NCBI RefSeq assembly: GCF_005116455.1
Contig: NZ_SWBP01000008.1
Span: forward strand, 1 to 64,000
Direction of reading: 5' to 3'
Length of the DNA stretch: 64,000 nucleotides
Source of the DNA: Pedobacter cryophilus
GTDB taxonomy: Bacteria; Bacteroidota; Bacteroidia; Sphingobacteriales; Sphingobacteriaceae
Shown: positions 18,393 to 29,484 of the stretch, one piece after another
Layout: each line of letters opens with the position of its first letter
Numbering within the stretch: position 1 is the first letter of the stretch
Notes under the pieces: model-generated
Database searches by the model: none
Told to the model about the DNA's origin: nothing
What the model saw: the letters and a program-made list of their open reading frames with translations, nothing else
Position numbers and translations under genes: made by a program

Positions 18393-18686
18393 TTATTTCA
18401 AGTTATTGATAGCTTCTTGTTCTTTTAAGCCTTCAATATCATTTTTCTTTTCAAAATTATTTTTAACTTCATCAAAATTTGATAAAATTTCACTGATATC
18501 ATCTAAAATATCGGCTACTTTTTGGTGCATATCTGGCAATTTATCAGCTAACTTTTTATTGTTTAACTCCATATTATCCACCTCAATTTTACCAATTTTT
18601 TGAATTACAGCTGTTTGGCTATGCTTCAAATCAGTTAATTCATTGGTGATTTTTTCCATCAATTCAAACTTCTTCAACTTATCCAT
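18393..18686 (-). CDS. Small coiled-coil hypothetical protein
   Basis: This 97-aa charged protein has heptad-like Leu/Ile spacing along most of its length and no signal peptide or membrane segment. It resembles small cytoplasmic coiled-coil proteins, but no family is recognised. It is convergent with hscA across a terminator and has its own upstream region of 106 bp before the next minus-strand gene's end. Confidence 0.6.
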   Translation of the reverse strand: MDKLKKFELMEKITNELTDLKHSQTAVIQKIGKIEVDNMELNNKKLADKLPDMHQKVADILDDISEILSNFDEVKNNFEKKNDIEGLKEQEAINNLK

Positions 18687-18792
18687 ATTTTTTATTCTTG
18701 GTTATTCCCTTAAAGTCCAGAAATAGTGCCAAAATTAAATCTGGTGTTTTAATGACTTCAAAAATTGGTCGTAAAAAGCAATTCCAGCTCGT

Positions 18793-20061
18793 TTATAATT
18801 TTTTAGAACTTTTTGCAATTTCCACTCCGTAAACCTGACTTTCACCTTCAAAATTCGCTCTAAAAATAATCCATTTCCCATCTGGAGAAAAATGAACATT
18901 AGGTTCTAATTTATATTGATGATGTTTCATGTTTACCAATTTCTCCGTATCAAAATGATCGCCATTAGGTGTAAATAAATTTATCCATTGCCCATTAGGT
19001 GCTTTAGCTACCGCACCTGGATCTCCGCCATCACCTGCAAACAAAGTTTCTGTGGCATTAGAATTATAATGCACACTCCAATCATTACGAGGGAGGCTGT
19101 ATTTAATCTCTTTTCCGGTTGCCACATCATAACCTGCTACAAAGAAAGTTTCACCTTTGGGTTGCTGTAAATCAAACCACATGGTTTTACCGCTTTTGCC
19201 AAACCATTCATGTCCCCATATTTCCATATCCATTGTACGGTGATGTACTTGAGTAATCTTTTTGGTAATCAAATCTATATGCCATATTCTATTTACTTTA
19301 TGCCATGGCCCTTCGTGGCAAAATGATAGTAAATTAGGATTGGTGGTTGAAAATTGTAAATGGTTTAACCAAGCATTATCAGTAAATACCTTTTTTAATT
19401 CGCCCGTTTTAACGTTAATGGTAAATAATGTTTTTGGTAGGTGCGCATCATAAATCAGATTAAAAAAGCTGCTCTTATTGGGGTTGTTCTTTAATATTTC
19501 TTTTTCGGCATCAGTAGCTCTTGACCCAGCCAATAAAGTACCATCGGCATTTACTGCCGAAATATTAGATCGAAAATCAGCAGGAAACACAAATACCAGT
19601 CTTTCTTTTTTAGTCTCCAAATTTAAAGCAAACACACTATCTTTTACCTGGAAGAAAATTGTTTTTGTTTTTTCACTCACCACTTCCCCATTCATTGATG
19701 ATTGATGAAAAGTAAGTTGCGTTTTCTTTTTTGTAGCAAGGTTTATACTCCAAATCTGTCTATTGTTAATATTGGTTGTTGGTGCGTCTTCCTTCTTCAT
19801 ATCTGTAACATCAGCAGCTTTTTGGTTGCTATTATTATAAAATATCATTTCGTTACCTATAAAAGGAATGTTATGAAAATAGAAACTTAAACTATTTCCT
19901 TGCAAACCATCAGACAAACGCACCACTTTATGATAGGTGTCTTTATCAATCCATTCGGCAGGCATTTTTTTGCCCCCGGTTTCTAAAACTTCTTGGGCTT
20001 TTAAACTTAAAGTTGTTACCATTAATGAAATGATAAAAACAGGAATTAAATTCTTTTTCAT
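18793..20061 (-). CDS. ogl: Exported oligogalacturonate lyase, family PL22
   Basis: This 422-aa protein has a signal peptide (MKKNLIPVFIISLMVTTLSL then KAQ) and a seven-bladed beta-propeller. Family motifs include FCHEGPWHKVNRIW, DMEIWGHEWFG, and MKHHQYKLEPNVHFSPDGKW, which supply the His/Gln metal ligands known in PL22 enzymes. The enzyme splits short unsaturated pectin fragments by beta-elimination, releasing keto-deoxyuronate sugars. No SusC/SusD, esterase or keto-uronate pathway gene is adjacent, so it is not part of a local pectin locus. A signal peptide places it in the periplasm, whereas enterobacterial Ogl is cytoplasmic. Confidence 0.85.
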   Translation of the reverse strand: MKKNLIPVFIISLMVTTLSLKAQEVLETGGKKMPAEWIDKDTYHKVVRLSDGLQGNSLSFYFHNIPFIGNEMIFYNNSNQKAADVTDMKKEDAPTTNINNRQIWSINLATKKKTQLTFHQSSMNGEVVSEKTKTIFFQVKDSVFALNLETKKERLVFVFPADFRSNISAVNADGTLLAGSRATDAEKEILKNNPNKSSFFNLIYDAHLPKTLFTINVKTGELKKVFTDNAWLNHLQFSTTNPNLLSFCHEGPWHKVNRIWHIDLITKKITQVHHRTMDMEIWGHEWFGKSGKTMWFDLQQPKGETFFVAGYDVATGKEIKYSLPRNDWSVHYNSNATETLFAGDGGDPGAVAKAPNGQWINLFTPNGDHFDTEKLVNMKHHQYKLEPNVHFSPDGKWIIFRANFEGESQVYGVEIAKSSKKL

Positions 20062-20340
20062 ATTATTTAGGTTGGGTGTTATACATCAAATATGTTTCGA
20101 AGATTTGAAATTGGTAATCATACGCATTCTAAAAAATATTTAAATAGCACAATACTGTTTAGCTATTTGATATCATATTTTAAAGAATATTTAATTCGAT
20201 TTATTTGGTTTTGTTAAGTTAGGCAGATTTAAATTTTCTCCTATCCTGATGTATCCTGCTCCCACTTAAACTATTAAAACAGTAACGTTACTAGAATTAC
20301 TGCGTATGGCATTTTATTATGAAAAGCTGAACGCTGTACC

Positions 20341-20451
20341 TAAACCCGACAGTAGCGGATACCGGCCAAGTGATTAAGGCCTAGCGTAGTATGAGCAAAT
20401 GGCGGGACTAACCTGTTTTAAAAAAAACTGAAACTTGCTTTTCTAAAAAAT
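20341..20451 (+). repeat. Copy D of the dispersed structured intergenic repeat
   Basis: AAACCCGACAGTAGCGGATA, CCGGCC, GGCCTAGCGTAGTATGAGC and GCGGGACTAACC align in order with the copies at 311, 41302 and 51844. The 3' tail TTGCTTTTCTAAAAAAT is identical to that of copy B. The 5' CCCG pairs with the 3' CGGG, and an inner GGCC/GGCC stem can form. It sits within a 394-bp gap (20062-20455). The remaining part of that gap, 20062-20340, is A+T-rich with no gene seen. Confidence 0.62.
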
Positions 20452-20455
20452 TGAA

Positions 20456-20911
20456 TTATTTAACCACTTTGCTAAAGAATTTTCTGGCCGAAGACCTGTT
20501 TTCTCTTTCAGATTTATCTATTTCATCTTTCAAACTACTCAATTCCATTTTTAAAGCCGTAACCGACATTTGAATTTCTCTTAGGGAAAGATAAAGTGAC
20601 ACCATTAACAATAAAAGACACAAACCAAAAATATACTGCGCCAACTCTATCAATTGATAATACATTAAAAACATACATAAAACACAAAAGAAAAAGCTTA
20701 CAATACCACAAGCCTGCATGTTTCTGATAATGAAAATCCGTTTTCTAAGGTTAGCCATCTGCCCTAAAAGGTTTGAATCTTTTGAGGCTAAATATTGGGT
20801 TTTCATGCCTCTAACAATGCTAGATAGCGCCAAAAACCTATTTGTATAAGCCAAAAGCAATAATGAAATAGCCGAAAAAAGCAACGCTGGCGTAGTTAAA
20901 GTGAATTCCAT
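20456..20911 (-). CDS. DUF2721 membrane protein
   Basis: This 151-aa protein has a hydrophobic N-terminal helix (about 8-25), a basic segment LRKRIFIIRN, two further helices (about 66-85 and 90-110) and a C-terminal coiled coil (ALKMELSSLKDEIDKSE). This matches the DUF2721 family, whose function is unknown. It begins 3 bp after the stop of the GreA-like gene, so the two are almost certainly co-transcribed. Confidence 0.78.
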   Translation of the reverse strand: MEFTLTTPALLFSAISLLLLAYTNRFLALSSIVRGMKTQYLASKDSNLLGQMANLRKRIFIIRNMQACGIVSFFFCVLCMFLMYYQLIELAQYIFGLCLLLLMVSLYLSLREIQMSVTALKMELSSLKDEIDKSERENRSSARKFFSKVVK

Positions 20912-20914
20912 AGA

Positions 20915-21382
20915 TTAGTGTACGTTTAATATTTCTATTTTGTTTTTGTTCATTTCAAACTGATCTCCATTTTTCTTGCCTATTAATAATTTGCCTAATG
21001 GCGATGCTGGGGAGATGACAAAAACAGCTTGATTCGCTACTTTAATTTCGCCTAAACTTATGGAAATAAAAAAACTTCCTATGCTGGTATTTACTATATC
21101 TCCGGCAATAATCTGTTCGTTTTTAGAATGCAATTGAACGGCTTTAAGATTAAAAATTTGTTGACGGTTTGCTGCCAATTGTTGTTCTAAACGATTAATT
21201 TCTTGCTGCATCATTTCTCTGCTGGTTTCGTATTTATCGCCCATACTGCTTTTAGAATCATTAGCAATGCCATCTCGCAAATTGGCTATTTCGGTTTTAA
21301 ACTCCTGTTCTTTAGTATTCAAAATAGCCAAACATTGGTTATAAATTTCTTCTTTAAAAATATCGGTTTCACTTTGGCTCAT
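20915..21382 (-). CDS. GreA/GreB-like protein
   Basis: This 155-aa protein has an N-terminal antiparallel coiled coil (about 5-80) and a C-terminal FKBP-like fold ending VISPASPLGKLLIGKKNGDQF, the hallmark of GreA. GreA/GreB bind the RNA polymerase secondary channel and stimulate cleavage of backtracked RNA. The coiled-coil tip, where GreA has two acidic residues, here reads RDGIANDSKSSMGDKYET, which keeps a D...E pair plausibly able to do this. Databases often mislabel such Bacteroidota proteins as 3-oxoacyl-ACP synthase, which nothing in the sequence supports. It could be a Gre paralogue with altered activity. Confidence 0.72.
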   Translation of the reverse strand: MSQSETDIFKEEIYNQCLAILNTKEQEFKTEIANLRDGIANDSKSSMGDKYETSREMMQQEINRLEQQLAANRQQIFNLKAVQLHSKNEQIIAGDIVNTSIGSFFISISLGEIKVANQAVFVISPASPLGKLLIGKKNGDQFEMNKNKIEILNVH

Positions 21383-21499
21383 TTTTTAAAATTGCAGATT
21401 TATTTTCACTTAAATGATTTAAAATAATTTCAATTTATGGGCTCTTGTTGATTTATCATCATTTTAAACCTTAAAGGCCTTATTCTAATCCATAAACCT

Positions 21500-23158
<1,659 letters not shown>

Positions 23159-23230
23159 TTAATGTGCCGATTTTGAAAATGAGTTAATTTGAAATTTAAT
23201 AAGTAGATTTATAAAACAAAATAAACAATT

Positions 23231-23701
23231 ATGAAAAAATTCTTTCAACTTTTGGCTGTAGCTTGTTTAGTATCAACTGTTACCTTGGCTCAAGAACCAA
23301 AAAGTGCGGCTAAAGGTGTTACTTACGGAGAAAAAATCACTAAAAAAGGTGCTATACCGGTGACTCAGTTAACTCAAAAAATGGGTGCAAATGAAACATT
23401 AACCACCAAAATCTCTGGTAAAGTTTTAGAAGTATGTACTTCTAAAGGATGTTGGATAAAATTAGAAAACGGTACTAACGACCCCATTAGAGTTACTTTT
23501 AAAGACTACGCTTTCTTTATGCCAAAAGATTTAGTGGGTAAAACAGTGGCATTAGACGGTTTTTCTAAAAAGACCGTTACTCCGGTTGCCGAGTTAAAAC
23601 ATTTTGCAGAAGATGCTGGAAAATCTAAAGAAGAAATTGCTAAAATAACAGCTCCAAAAAACGAAATTAAATACGAAGCTAAAGGGGTTTTGGTATTGTA
23701 A
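23231..23701 (+). CDS. Exported DUF4920 protein
   Basis: This 156-aa protein has a signal peptide (MKKFFQLLAVACLVSTVTLAQ) and a compact beta-rich domain with EVCTSKGCWIKLENG, whose CxxxxC pair could form a disulfide or bind metal, and VTFKDYAFFMPKDLVGKTV. It matches the DUF4920 family of Bacteroidota, whose function is unknown. It would be located in the periplasm. It is followed by a terminator, so it is probably transcribed alone or with the ABC-F gene 72 bp upstream. Confidence 0.82.
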   Translation: MKKFFQLLAVACLVSTVTLAQEPKSAAKGVTYGEKITKKGAIPVTQLTQKMGANETLTTKISGKVLEVCTSKGCWIKLENGTNDPIRVTFKDYAFFMPKDLVGKTVALDGFSKKTVTPVAELKHFAEDAGKSKEEIAKITAPKNEIKYEAKGVLVL

Positions 23702-23724
23702 TTTCAAGATTTAAACGTATTATT

Positions 23725-23757
23725 AAAATCCTGATTGTTTATTCAATCGGGATTTTT
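23725..23757 (+). terminator. Intrinsic terminator after the DUF4920 gene
   Basis: AATCCTGATTG (23727-23737) pairs with CAATCGGGATT (23744-23754) with G-T wobbles, followed by a T-run. It overlaps the possible 5' extension of the next reading frame and so favours that gene's ATG at 23783. Confidence 0.75.
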
Positions 23758-23782
23758 TATTTTAGGAGAAACATTATCTAAT

Positions 23783-24454
23783 ATGAAATCTAACCTTATC
23801 GCTGAATATGACAAGCTTTTCTACAAAACAGCAATTGGTAGATTTCCTTTAACTGCTATAAATGAATTTGATGATTTGCTTGAAAAATATTTAAATCATG
23901 AAACTTATGATGAGTTAATAGATGGAGTTAAGATGGCAAAATCTATGATTTATAGATCAAATGAACTTTATGAAGAGTCTTTTGAAATAGACATGAATCA
24001 ATTAGCATATTTATCAATGGAGCATTATACAGGTTATTATGCCCTTATAAATAGTGCAACTAAAACAAGTGAAAAATTAGATAAAACTGAAATTGTAATG
24101 CCCTTTGCTATTGATTATCTAAAAAATGGTAAAATCGATCTTTATGGTAAAATATTCGTATTAGAATGGTTAGTTAAACATCATCCAAATAAAAATAATT
24201 CTTTTACTGATTTTGAGAGAGTGTTTTTGGAATTATGTGAAGCTATGGGATATAAAATAGAGTATAATTTAGATTTTAAAACTCGGATGGAATTAATCAT
24301 GAAAGAATTTCATAGAGCTAATAAAGATCTTCATCAATTTAGGATCAAAATATCCGGGTTAAGCCCAATTGAGACTAATAATATTCTAGATCAATATTTA
24401 AAAACTGAACTATTAAGTTTTTTTAGAGAGCAGGCAATGGGTTACAAGAAATAA
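23783..24454 (+). CDS. Hypothetical protein, largely helical
   Basis: This 224-aa cytoplasmic-looking protein has no signal peptide. It is predicted mostly alpha-helical, with many charged residues (MKSNLIAEYDKLFYK start; HHPNKNNSFTDFERVF in the middle). I recognise no family. The ATG at 23783 is chosen because the upstream extension (from 23735) would be encoded in the T-rich tail of the preceding terminator. It is convergent with the FKBP gene and shares a terminator with it. Confidence 0.62.
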   Translation: MKSNLIAEYDKLFYKTAIGRFPLTAINEFDDLLEKYLNHETYDELIDGVKMAKSMIYRSNELYEESFEIDMNQLAYLSMEHYTGYYALINSATKTSEKLDKTEIVMPFAIDYLKNGKIDLYGKIFVLEWLVKHHPNKNNSFTDFERVFLELCEAMGYKIEYNLDFKTRMELIMKEFHRANKDLHQFRIKISGLSPIETNNILDQYLKTELLSFFREQAMGYKK

Positions 24455-24465
24455 TCAAAATAAAA

Positions 24466-24490
24466 AAAGCGAACCAAACTGATTCGCTTT
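24466..24490. terminator. Bidirectional terminator between convergent genes
   Basis: AAAGCGAA (24466-24473) and TTCGCTTT (24483-24490) form an 8-bp stem with an A-run on the left and weak T content on the right, between the stops at 24454 and 24514. Confidence 0.7.
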
Positions 24491-24513
24491 ATAAGATTCA
24501 AAAATGTAAATTT

Positions 24514-25008
24514 TTAGTGTTGGTGTCCACCTTCTCCATGAACATGACCATGTTCTAACTCTTCTTGAGTTGCTGGTCTAACTTCTTGGATGGTTCCGTT
24601 AAAGTGTAATTCGTGACCAGCCATTGGGTGGTTTAAATCTACTAAAACAGCATCTTCAACAATAGAAACTACTCTACCTTGAAACTGACCGCCATTATTA
24701 TCCTGTAAAGGTAAAAGAGAACCAATTTCTGGTAAAGGCTGGTCTCCAAACATATCTTTTGGAAGTGGAGCTACCGCTTTTTCATCATACTCGCCATAAC
24801 CATCTTCTGCAGATAGAGAGAATGAATAATTATCGCCTACAGCTAATCCTGTTAAATATTCTTCAAATTTCGGCAACATCATTCCTACCCCGTAAAGAAA
24901 TACTAATGGCTGCTCAACAGTTGCGCTTTCAACATGTTTTTTTTCACCGGCTTCGGTGACATACAAATCGTAGGTTAAAGTTACTACGTGGTTATTATCA
25001 ATCTTCAT
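24514..25008 (-). CDS. SlyD-like FKBP-type peptidyl-prolyl isomerase
   Basis: This 164-aa cytoplasmic protein has the SlyD pattern: VTLTYDLYV at the start, PLVFLYGVGMMLPKFEEYL, an inserted flap (insert-in-flap) with EDGYGEYDEKAV, and the signature LNHPMAGHELHFNGTIQEV. A histidine-rich tail (EHGHVHGEGGHQH) could bind nickel or other metals, as in SlyD. It acts as a prolyl isomerase and chaperone. It is followed by a shared terminator and lies 33 bp after the stop of the DUF255 gene, so possibly co-transcribed with it. Confidence 0.9.
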   Translation of the reverse strand: MKIDNNHVVTLTYDLYVTEAGEKKHVESATVEQPLVFLYGVGMMLPKFEEYLTGLAVGDNYSFSLSAEDGYGEYDEKAVAPLPKDMFGDQPLPEIGSLLPLQDNNGGQFQGRVVSIVEDAVLVDLNHPMAGHELHFNGTIQEVRPATQEELEHGHVHGEGGHQH

Positions 25009-25041
25009 GTGTTGGGTTTTTCGAAATGCCTTTTTACATTT

Positions 25042-27048
25042 CTATTCAAAAATTTGTTTAATTGCTTCACTAATATCACTCACTGGCAGCTGACAGGTTT
25101 TATCCTTACAAACAAAAATTCTGGTTTCGCCAACAAACTTATCTGCCAACAAAGGTAAAGTTCCTTGTGTACCTCCCAAAATAATCTTGTTTGGAATGTA
25201 CAATTTTTCTAAATCTTTACGCTTTTGTGTAAAATCTGTACCTGTAACGGCTATTTCGAGTGTTCCATTTACTTCTTCTAACAACAAAGAAGCCCAATTT
25301 GCATAACCAGAACCATAAGATTTGATATGCGGAGCTACTGTTTTTAACAAATGACGATAAATTTTATCGTATCGTTCCTGATCAAAAAACAAGGAAAGCT
25401 TTTTAAGATTCCATGCCATTATAGAGTTTGAACCCGAAATCACGTTATCCATAATTTCATATTTACGGGCAATTAGAGCTTCATCCTGATCTGAGGTGTA
25501 AAAGAACAAACCCGATTCATCGTCTCTAAAATGGTCTAAAACATAATCTGTTAAAGCTTTCGCCTCAAATAAATATTCTTCATCAAAAGTGACCTCGTAT
25601 AAATTGATAAATGCCTCAATTAAAGCTGCATAATCATCTAAAAAACCATTGATGGTGGCTTTGCCATTTTTGTAATTACGATAGATGCCTCCATCCTCTT
25701 GCATCATATTTTTTTGGAGGAATTTTACGTTTTTTAAAGCCATCTCCAAGAATTTTTCATCGGCGAAAGCCTGATAAGCATTTACCAATCCTTTTAGCAT
25801 TAAAGCATTCCAACTGGTTAAAATTTTATCATCCAAACCTGGATGAATCCGCTTATTTCTCACCTCTAAAAGTTTTTCTCTTGACCTTTTCAGAATCACA
25901 TCTAATGCTATTTCTGAGATTTCATAAGCATCGGCAACAGCCTTTTTCTCTTTTCTAATCCACAAATTGTTGATGTGCTCTTCTTCCCAATTTCCATCAT
26001 CGGTTACTTCATAAAAAGTATTGAAAATCTCGGCATCAGCACCTAAAATTTCATCAATTTCTGATTTTTCCCAAGTATAAAACTTCCCTTCTACTCCTTC
26101 ACTATCGGCATCTAAAGCAGCGTAAAAACCACCTTCTGGTGAGGTCATTTCTCTTTGTAGCCAATCAAAAGTTTCATCAACTACTTCTTTATAACGCTCT
26201 TCTCCGCACCATTTGTAAGCATCTGCAAACAAACTCATGAGCTGACCATTATCATACATCATTTTTTCAAAATGCGGAATATGCCATTTGCCATCTACCG
26301 AATAACGGGCAAAACCACCACCTAAATGATCATAAATCCCTCCGACAGCCATTTTATCTAATGTTAATCTAACAATTACATGGGCGGCTTCATCTTTTAA
26401 TAAGTGAGCGGCTTTCATTAAAAAAGCCCAATTATTAGGCATCGGGAATTTTGGAGCTCGGTTATGCCCACCTTCAGAAAAATCAAACAGCATTTTCCAA
26501 GGCTCTAAAATTTCTTGAAGATCTTTTAAAGTGTATTCTTTTTCTTCGGCTACAAAAGCTAATTTTTCTGATTGCTTAATTCCTTCGGTCAGTTTTGTTG
26601 CGTAATCTTCGGCTTCAGCAGGTTTTGTTTCATAAAAGTGAGCCAAATTGGTGAGTAAATTCATCCAATCTTGTTTGGGAAAATAGGTGCCGCCATAAAT
26701 AGGTCTTTGATCTGGCAAACAGAAACAATTGAGTGGCCAACCTCCCCTGCCGGTCATGAGTTGAACGGCATTCATATAAATTTGATCAATATCTGGTCGC
26801 TCTTCTCTATCAATTTTTATACACACAAAAAACTGATTCATCAGCTTAGCAACTTCCTCGTTTTCAAAGCTTTCATGCTCCATCACATGGCACCAATGGC
26901 AAGCCGAATAACCAATACTTACCAGAATTAATTTATTTTCTGCTTTGGCTTTATCTAAGGCTTCTTTACCCCAAGGATACCAGTCTACTGGGTTTTGGGC
27001 GTGTTGTAAAAGGTATGGAGAGGAAGAATTTATGAGTTTATTTGACAT
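25042..27048 (-). CDS. DUF255 thioredoxin-fold / six-hairpin protein (YyaL family)
   Basis: This 668-aa protein has an N-terminal thioredoxin-like DUF255 domain (start [20 protein letters not shown]; redox motif [10 protein letters not shown]) followed by a long alpha/alpha six-hairpin region ([36 protein letters not shown]). It resembles bacterial YyaL and mammalian SPATA20; the function is unsettled. An upstream in-frame ATG at 27123 would add 25 residues encoded in the edge of the CACAGAG repeats. I prefer 27048, where family similarity starts at once. Confidence 0.88.
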   Translation of the reverse strand: MSNKLINSSSPYLLQHAQNPVDWYPWGKEALDKAKAENKLILVSIGYSACHWCHVMEHESFENEEVAKLMNQFFVCIKIDREERPDIDQIYMNAVQLMTGRGGWPLNCFCLPDQRPIYGGTYFPKQDWMNLLTNLAHFYETKPAEAEDYATKLTEGIKQSEKLAFVAEEKEYTLKDLQEILEPWKMLFDFSEGGHNRAPKFPMPNNWAFLMKAAHLLKDEAAHVIVRLTLDKMAVGGIYDHLGGGFARYSVDGKWHIPHFEKMMYDNGQLMSLFADAYKWCGEERYKEVVDETFDWLQREMTSPEGGFYAALDADSEGVEGKFYTWEKSEIDEILGADAEIFNTFYEVTDDGNWEEEHINNLWIRKEKKAVADAYEISEIALDVILKRSREKLLEVRNKRIHPGLDDKILTSWNALMLKGLVNAYQAFADEKFLEMALKNVKFLQKNMMQEDGGIYRNYKNGKATINGFLDDYAALIEAFINLYEVTFDEEYLFEAKALTDYVLDHFRDDESGLFFYTSDQDEALIARKYEIMDNVISGSNSIMAWNLKKLSLFFDQERYDKIYRHLLKTVAPHIKSYGSGYANWASLLLEEVNGTLEIAVTGTDFTQKRKDLEKLYIPNKIILGGTQGTLPLLADKFVGETRIFVCKDKTCQLPVSDISEAIKQIFE

Positions 27049-27108
27049 GATAATTGTATTAACCGCAGAAATAGCTGAGGGTTTTACAAAGGTGGGAAAT
27101 AATAAGCT

Positions 27109-27935
27109 AACCACAGAGGACACAAAGATTTTTCATCTCCATTTCGGTTATAACCACAGAGAACGCAAAGATTTTTTTCACAAAGTACACAGAGCTGGGT
27201 TTATCAAAAATCAATCTCCTTTTTTTCTCTGTAAACTCCGTGGTTCAATTATTTTTTTCACAACAGAAGACACAAAGTACACAGAGCTGGGTTTATCAAA
27301 TATCAATCTCCTTTTTTTCTCTGTGAACTCCGTGGTTTAATTTTTTTTAACCACAGAGGACGCAAAGTTCACAGAGCTGGGTTTATCAAATATCAATCTC
27401 TTTTTTTTCTCTGTGAACTCTGCGAACTCCGTGGTTCAATTATTTTTTTCACAACAGAGGACACAAAGTACACAGAGCTAGGTTTATTAAATATCAATCT
27501 CTTTTTTTTCTCTGTGAACTCCCCGTGGTTAATTATTTTTTTTTTACCACAGAGGACACAAAGTTCACAGAGCTGGGTTTATCAAAAATCAATCTCTTTT
27601 TTTCTCTGTAAACTCCGTGGTTCAATTATTTTTTTCACAACAGAAGACACAAAGTACACAGAGCTGGGTTTATCAAATATCAATCCCTTTTTTCTCTGTG
27701 ATCTCCCCGATCTCCGTGGTTCAATTATTTTTTTTACCACAGAGGGCACAAAGTTCACAGAGCTGGGTTTATCAAATATCAATCTCTTTTTTTTCTCTGT
27801 GAACTCTGCGAACTCCGTGGTTAATTATTTTTTTTTTAACCACAGAGGACACAAAGCTGGGTTTATTAAATATCAATCTCCTTTTTTCTCTGTGATCTCC
27901 GTGGTTAAATTTCTCTGTGAACTTTGTGGTTAAAA
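27109..27935. repeat. Tandem CACAGAG repeat array, about 9 units of 90-105 bp
   Basis: The unit starts ACCACAGAGGACACAAAG, continues TTCACAGAGCTGGGTTTATC, AAATATCAATCTC and a T-run, and ends TCTCTGTGAACTCCGTGGTT. Its two ends are inverted copies, so each unit can fold. Units begin near 27109 (short), 27153, 27258, 27350, 27447, 27545, 27637, 27734 and 27839. Segments near 27194 and 27572 are nearly identical, so a block of about 380 bp (four units) has itself been duplicated. Long open frames across the array have no coding meaning. The whole 27049-27951 gap holds only this array. Confidence 0.9.
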
Positions 27936-27951
27936 ACCCTTAAATTTAAAA

Positions 27952-29049
27952 ATGAAAATCACTCATATAAATATTTACCGTTTCAGCATTCCTATGGAAC
28001 CATTTACCATTGCCACCGGGACCATGGATTTTGCGCAAAATATTTTTATTAGGGTTTACACCGATGCCGGGTTTTATGGTGTTGGAGAAGGATCTGCTTT
28101 TCCTATGATTGTGGGTGAAACACAAGAAACTATGTTAAAAATGGCTCAAGATTTTGCTCAAATTTGGAAAGGAAAAAACCCGCTAAACATTGATGAAAGA
28201 ATGGAAGAACTACATAATTACACTGCTTTTAATGCTACTTGTAAAAGTGCTTTTGATATGGCTTTGTATGATATTACTTCCAAAAATGCAAAAAAACCGC
28301 TTTATCAGTTTTTGGGAGGCGAAAAAAGACAAGTTATTACTGATATGACCATTGGCATAGATACGCCAGAAAACATGGCTGCTACTGCTATAAAACATCA
28401 GAAAAATGGTTGTAGCATTATTAAAATAAAATTGGGCAAAAAAGTAAAAGAGGATGTGGAAAGAGTCAGAAAAATACGAGCTGCCGTTGGTGATGATATG
28501 ATTTTGCGATTAGATGCCAACCAAGGTTGGAGTTTTGAAGATGCCATTTTAGCATTGAAAGAATTAGCACAATTTAATATTGAATTTTGCGAACAACCCA
28601 TGCGTACTTTTTATGATGATTTTTTACCCGAATTAAAAGAGCTTTCGCAGATAAAAATTACAGCTGATGAAAGTTGTTTTAACCATCATGATGCCCGAAA
28701 ACTAATTCATAGCGACTCTTGTGATTACATCAATATCAAATTCGCTAAATCTGGAGGAATTTATGAATCCTTAAAAATTTACCACGAAGCCGTGATGAAT
28801 GCAGTTCCTTGTATGATTGGTAGCATGTTAGAAAGTAGGATTGCCTTGAGTGCCAACTTACATTTCGCATTGGCTTGCCCTAAAATTCAATTCTTTGATT
28901 TAGACACCTGCTTATTGGGCCATTTAGTTGACCCAGTGGTTGGCGGCTTAACTTATAAAGGTTTTGAACTTTTTATTTCTGATGAAATTGGTATTGGCGC
29001 TGATGCTGATGAAGAGTTTTTAAAAGGATGTGAAAAGTGGAGTGTTTAA
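27952..29049 (+). CDS. Dipeptide epimerase (enolase superfamily)
   Basis: This 365-aa enolase-superfamily enzyme of the muconate-lactonizing subgroup has an N-terminal capping domain (1-125) and a TIM barrel with the KxK base pair in IIKIKLGKK, metal ligands in LRLDANQGW, FCEQPM and TADES, and the opposite lysine in INIKFAKSGG. The DxD near the C-terminus (FFDLDTCLL) is what dipeptide epimerases use to hold the substrate amino group, so L-Ala-D/L-Glu-type epimerase activity is likely. This fits peptidoglycan peptide recycling. The ATG lies 16 bp after the end of the repeat array. Confidence 0.82.
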   Translation: MKITHINIYRFSIPMEPFTIATGTMDFAQNIFIRVYTDAGFYGVGEGSAFPMIVGETQETMLKMAQDFAQIWKGKNPLNIDERMEELHNYTAFNATCKSAFDMALYDITSKNAKKPLYQFLGGEKRQVITDMTIGIDTPENMAATAIKHQKNGCSIIKIKLGKKVKEDVERVRKIRAAVGDDMILRLDANQGWSFEDAILALKELAQFNIEFCEQPMRTFYDDFLPELKELSQIKITADESCFNHHDARKLIHSDSCDYINIKFAKSGGIYESLKIYHEAVMNAVPCMIGSMLESRIALSANLHFALACPKIQFFDLDTCLLGHLVDPVVGGLTYKGFELFISDEIGIGADADEEFLKGCEKWSV

Positions 29050-29472
29050 TCACTCTCCCCAAGCCGTTAAAACCAGTTGTCTTTGTCCGCCATAATTACG
29101 GTGTTCACATAAATAAACGCCTTGCCAAGTCCCAACAAATAAACGTCCGTTTCTGATGGGTAAAGTTACTGAACAACCTAATAAAGCTGCTTTTAAATGT
29201 GCCGGCATATCGTCTGAACCTTCATAGTCATGTTTATAATCTGGATCGTTTTCTGGAACAGTTTTATTAAAATACATTTCAAAATCCTGTCGAACCGTTG
29301 GATCTGCGTTTTCATTCACGCATAAAGACGCAGAAGTATGCTGAATAAAAACTTGTAATAATCCTGTTTTCAACTCTGCTATTTGAGGAATAGCCGCTAA
29401 AACTTCATTGGTAATTAAGTGAAATCCTCTTTTTCTTTCTTTAAGGGTTAAATTTTGTTGAAAAATTTTCAT
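29050..29472 (-). CDS. YjbQ-family secondary thiamine-phosphate synthase-like enzyme
   Basis: This 140-aa UPF0047/YjbQ protein shows FIQHTSASLCVNENADP with conserved His and Asn, DMPAHLKAALLGCSVTLPI, and GTWQGVYLCEHR. The family can form thiamine phosphate as a side activity, and its main role is uncertain. Its stop directly abuts the stop of the convergent epimerase gene. Upstream by 12 bp is the GH25 gene, likely in the same transcript. Confidence 0.88.
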   Translation of the reverse strand: MKIFQQNLTLKERKRGFHLITNEVLAAIPQIAELKTGLLQVFIQHTSASLCVNENADPTVRQDFEMYFNKTVPENDPDYKHDYEGSDDMPAHLKAALLGCSVTLPIRNGRLFVGTWQGVYLCEHRNYGGQRQLVLTAWGE

Positions 29473-29484
29473 CTGTAAATAGCT

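Noticed and set aside
20915-21382. 3-oxoacyl-ACP synthase
   Set aside because: A common database label for such proteins; the sequence has a coiled coil and GreA-like C-terminus and none of the thiolase-fold motifs.
27049-27123. 25-residue N-terminal extension of the DUF255 protein
   Set aside because: The extension lies in the edge of the repeat array and the family begins at the 27048 ATG.
27060-27933. Open frames of 60-139 codons on both strands within the CACAGAG array
   Set aside because: They repeat the same translated block once per unit, occur on both strands, and simply reflect the repeat lacking stops. They do not resemble proteins.
27109-27935. CRISPR array
   Set aside because: Units are 90-105 bp, nearly identical throughout with no unique spacers, and no cas gene is present.
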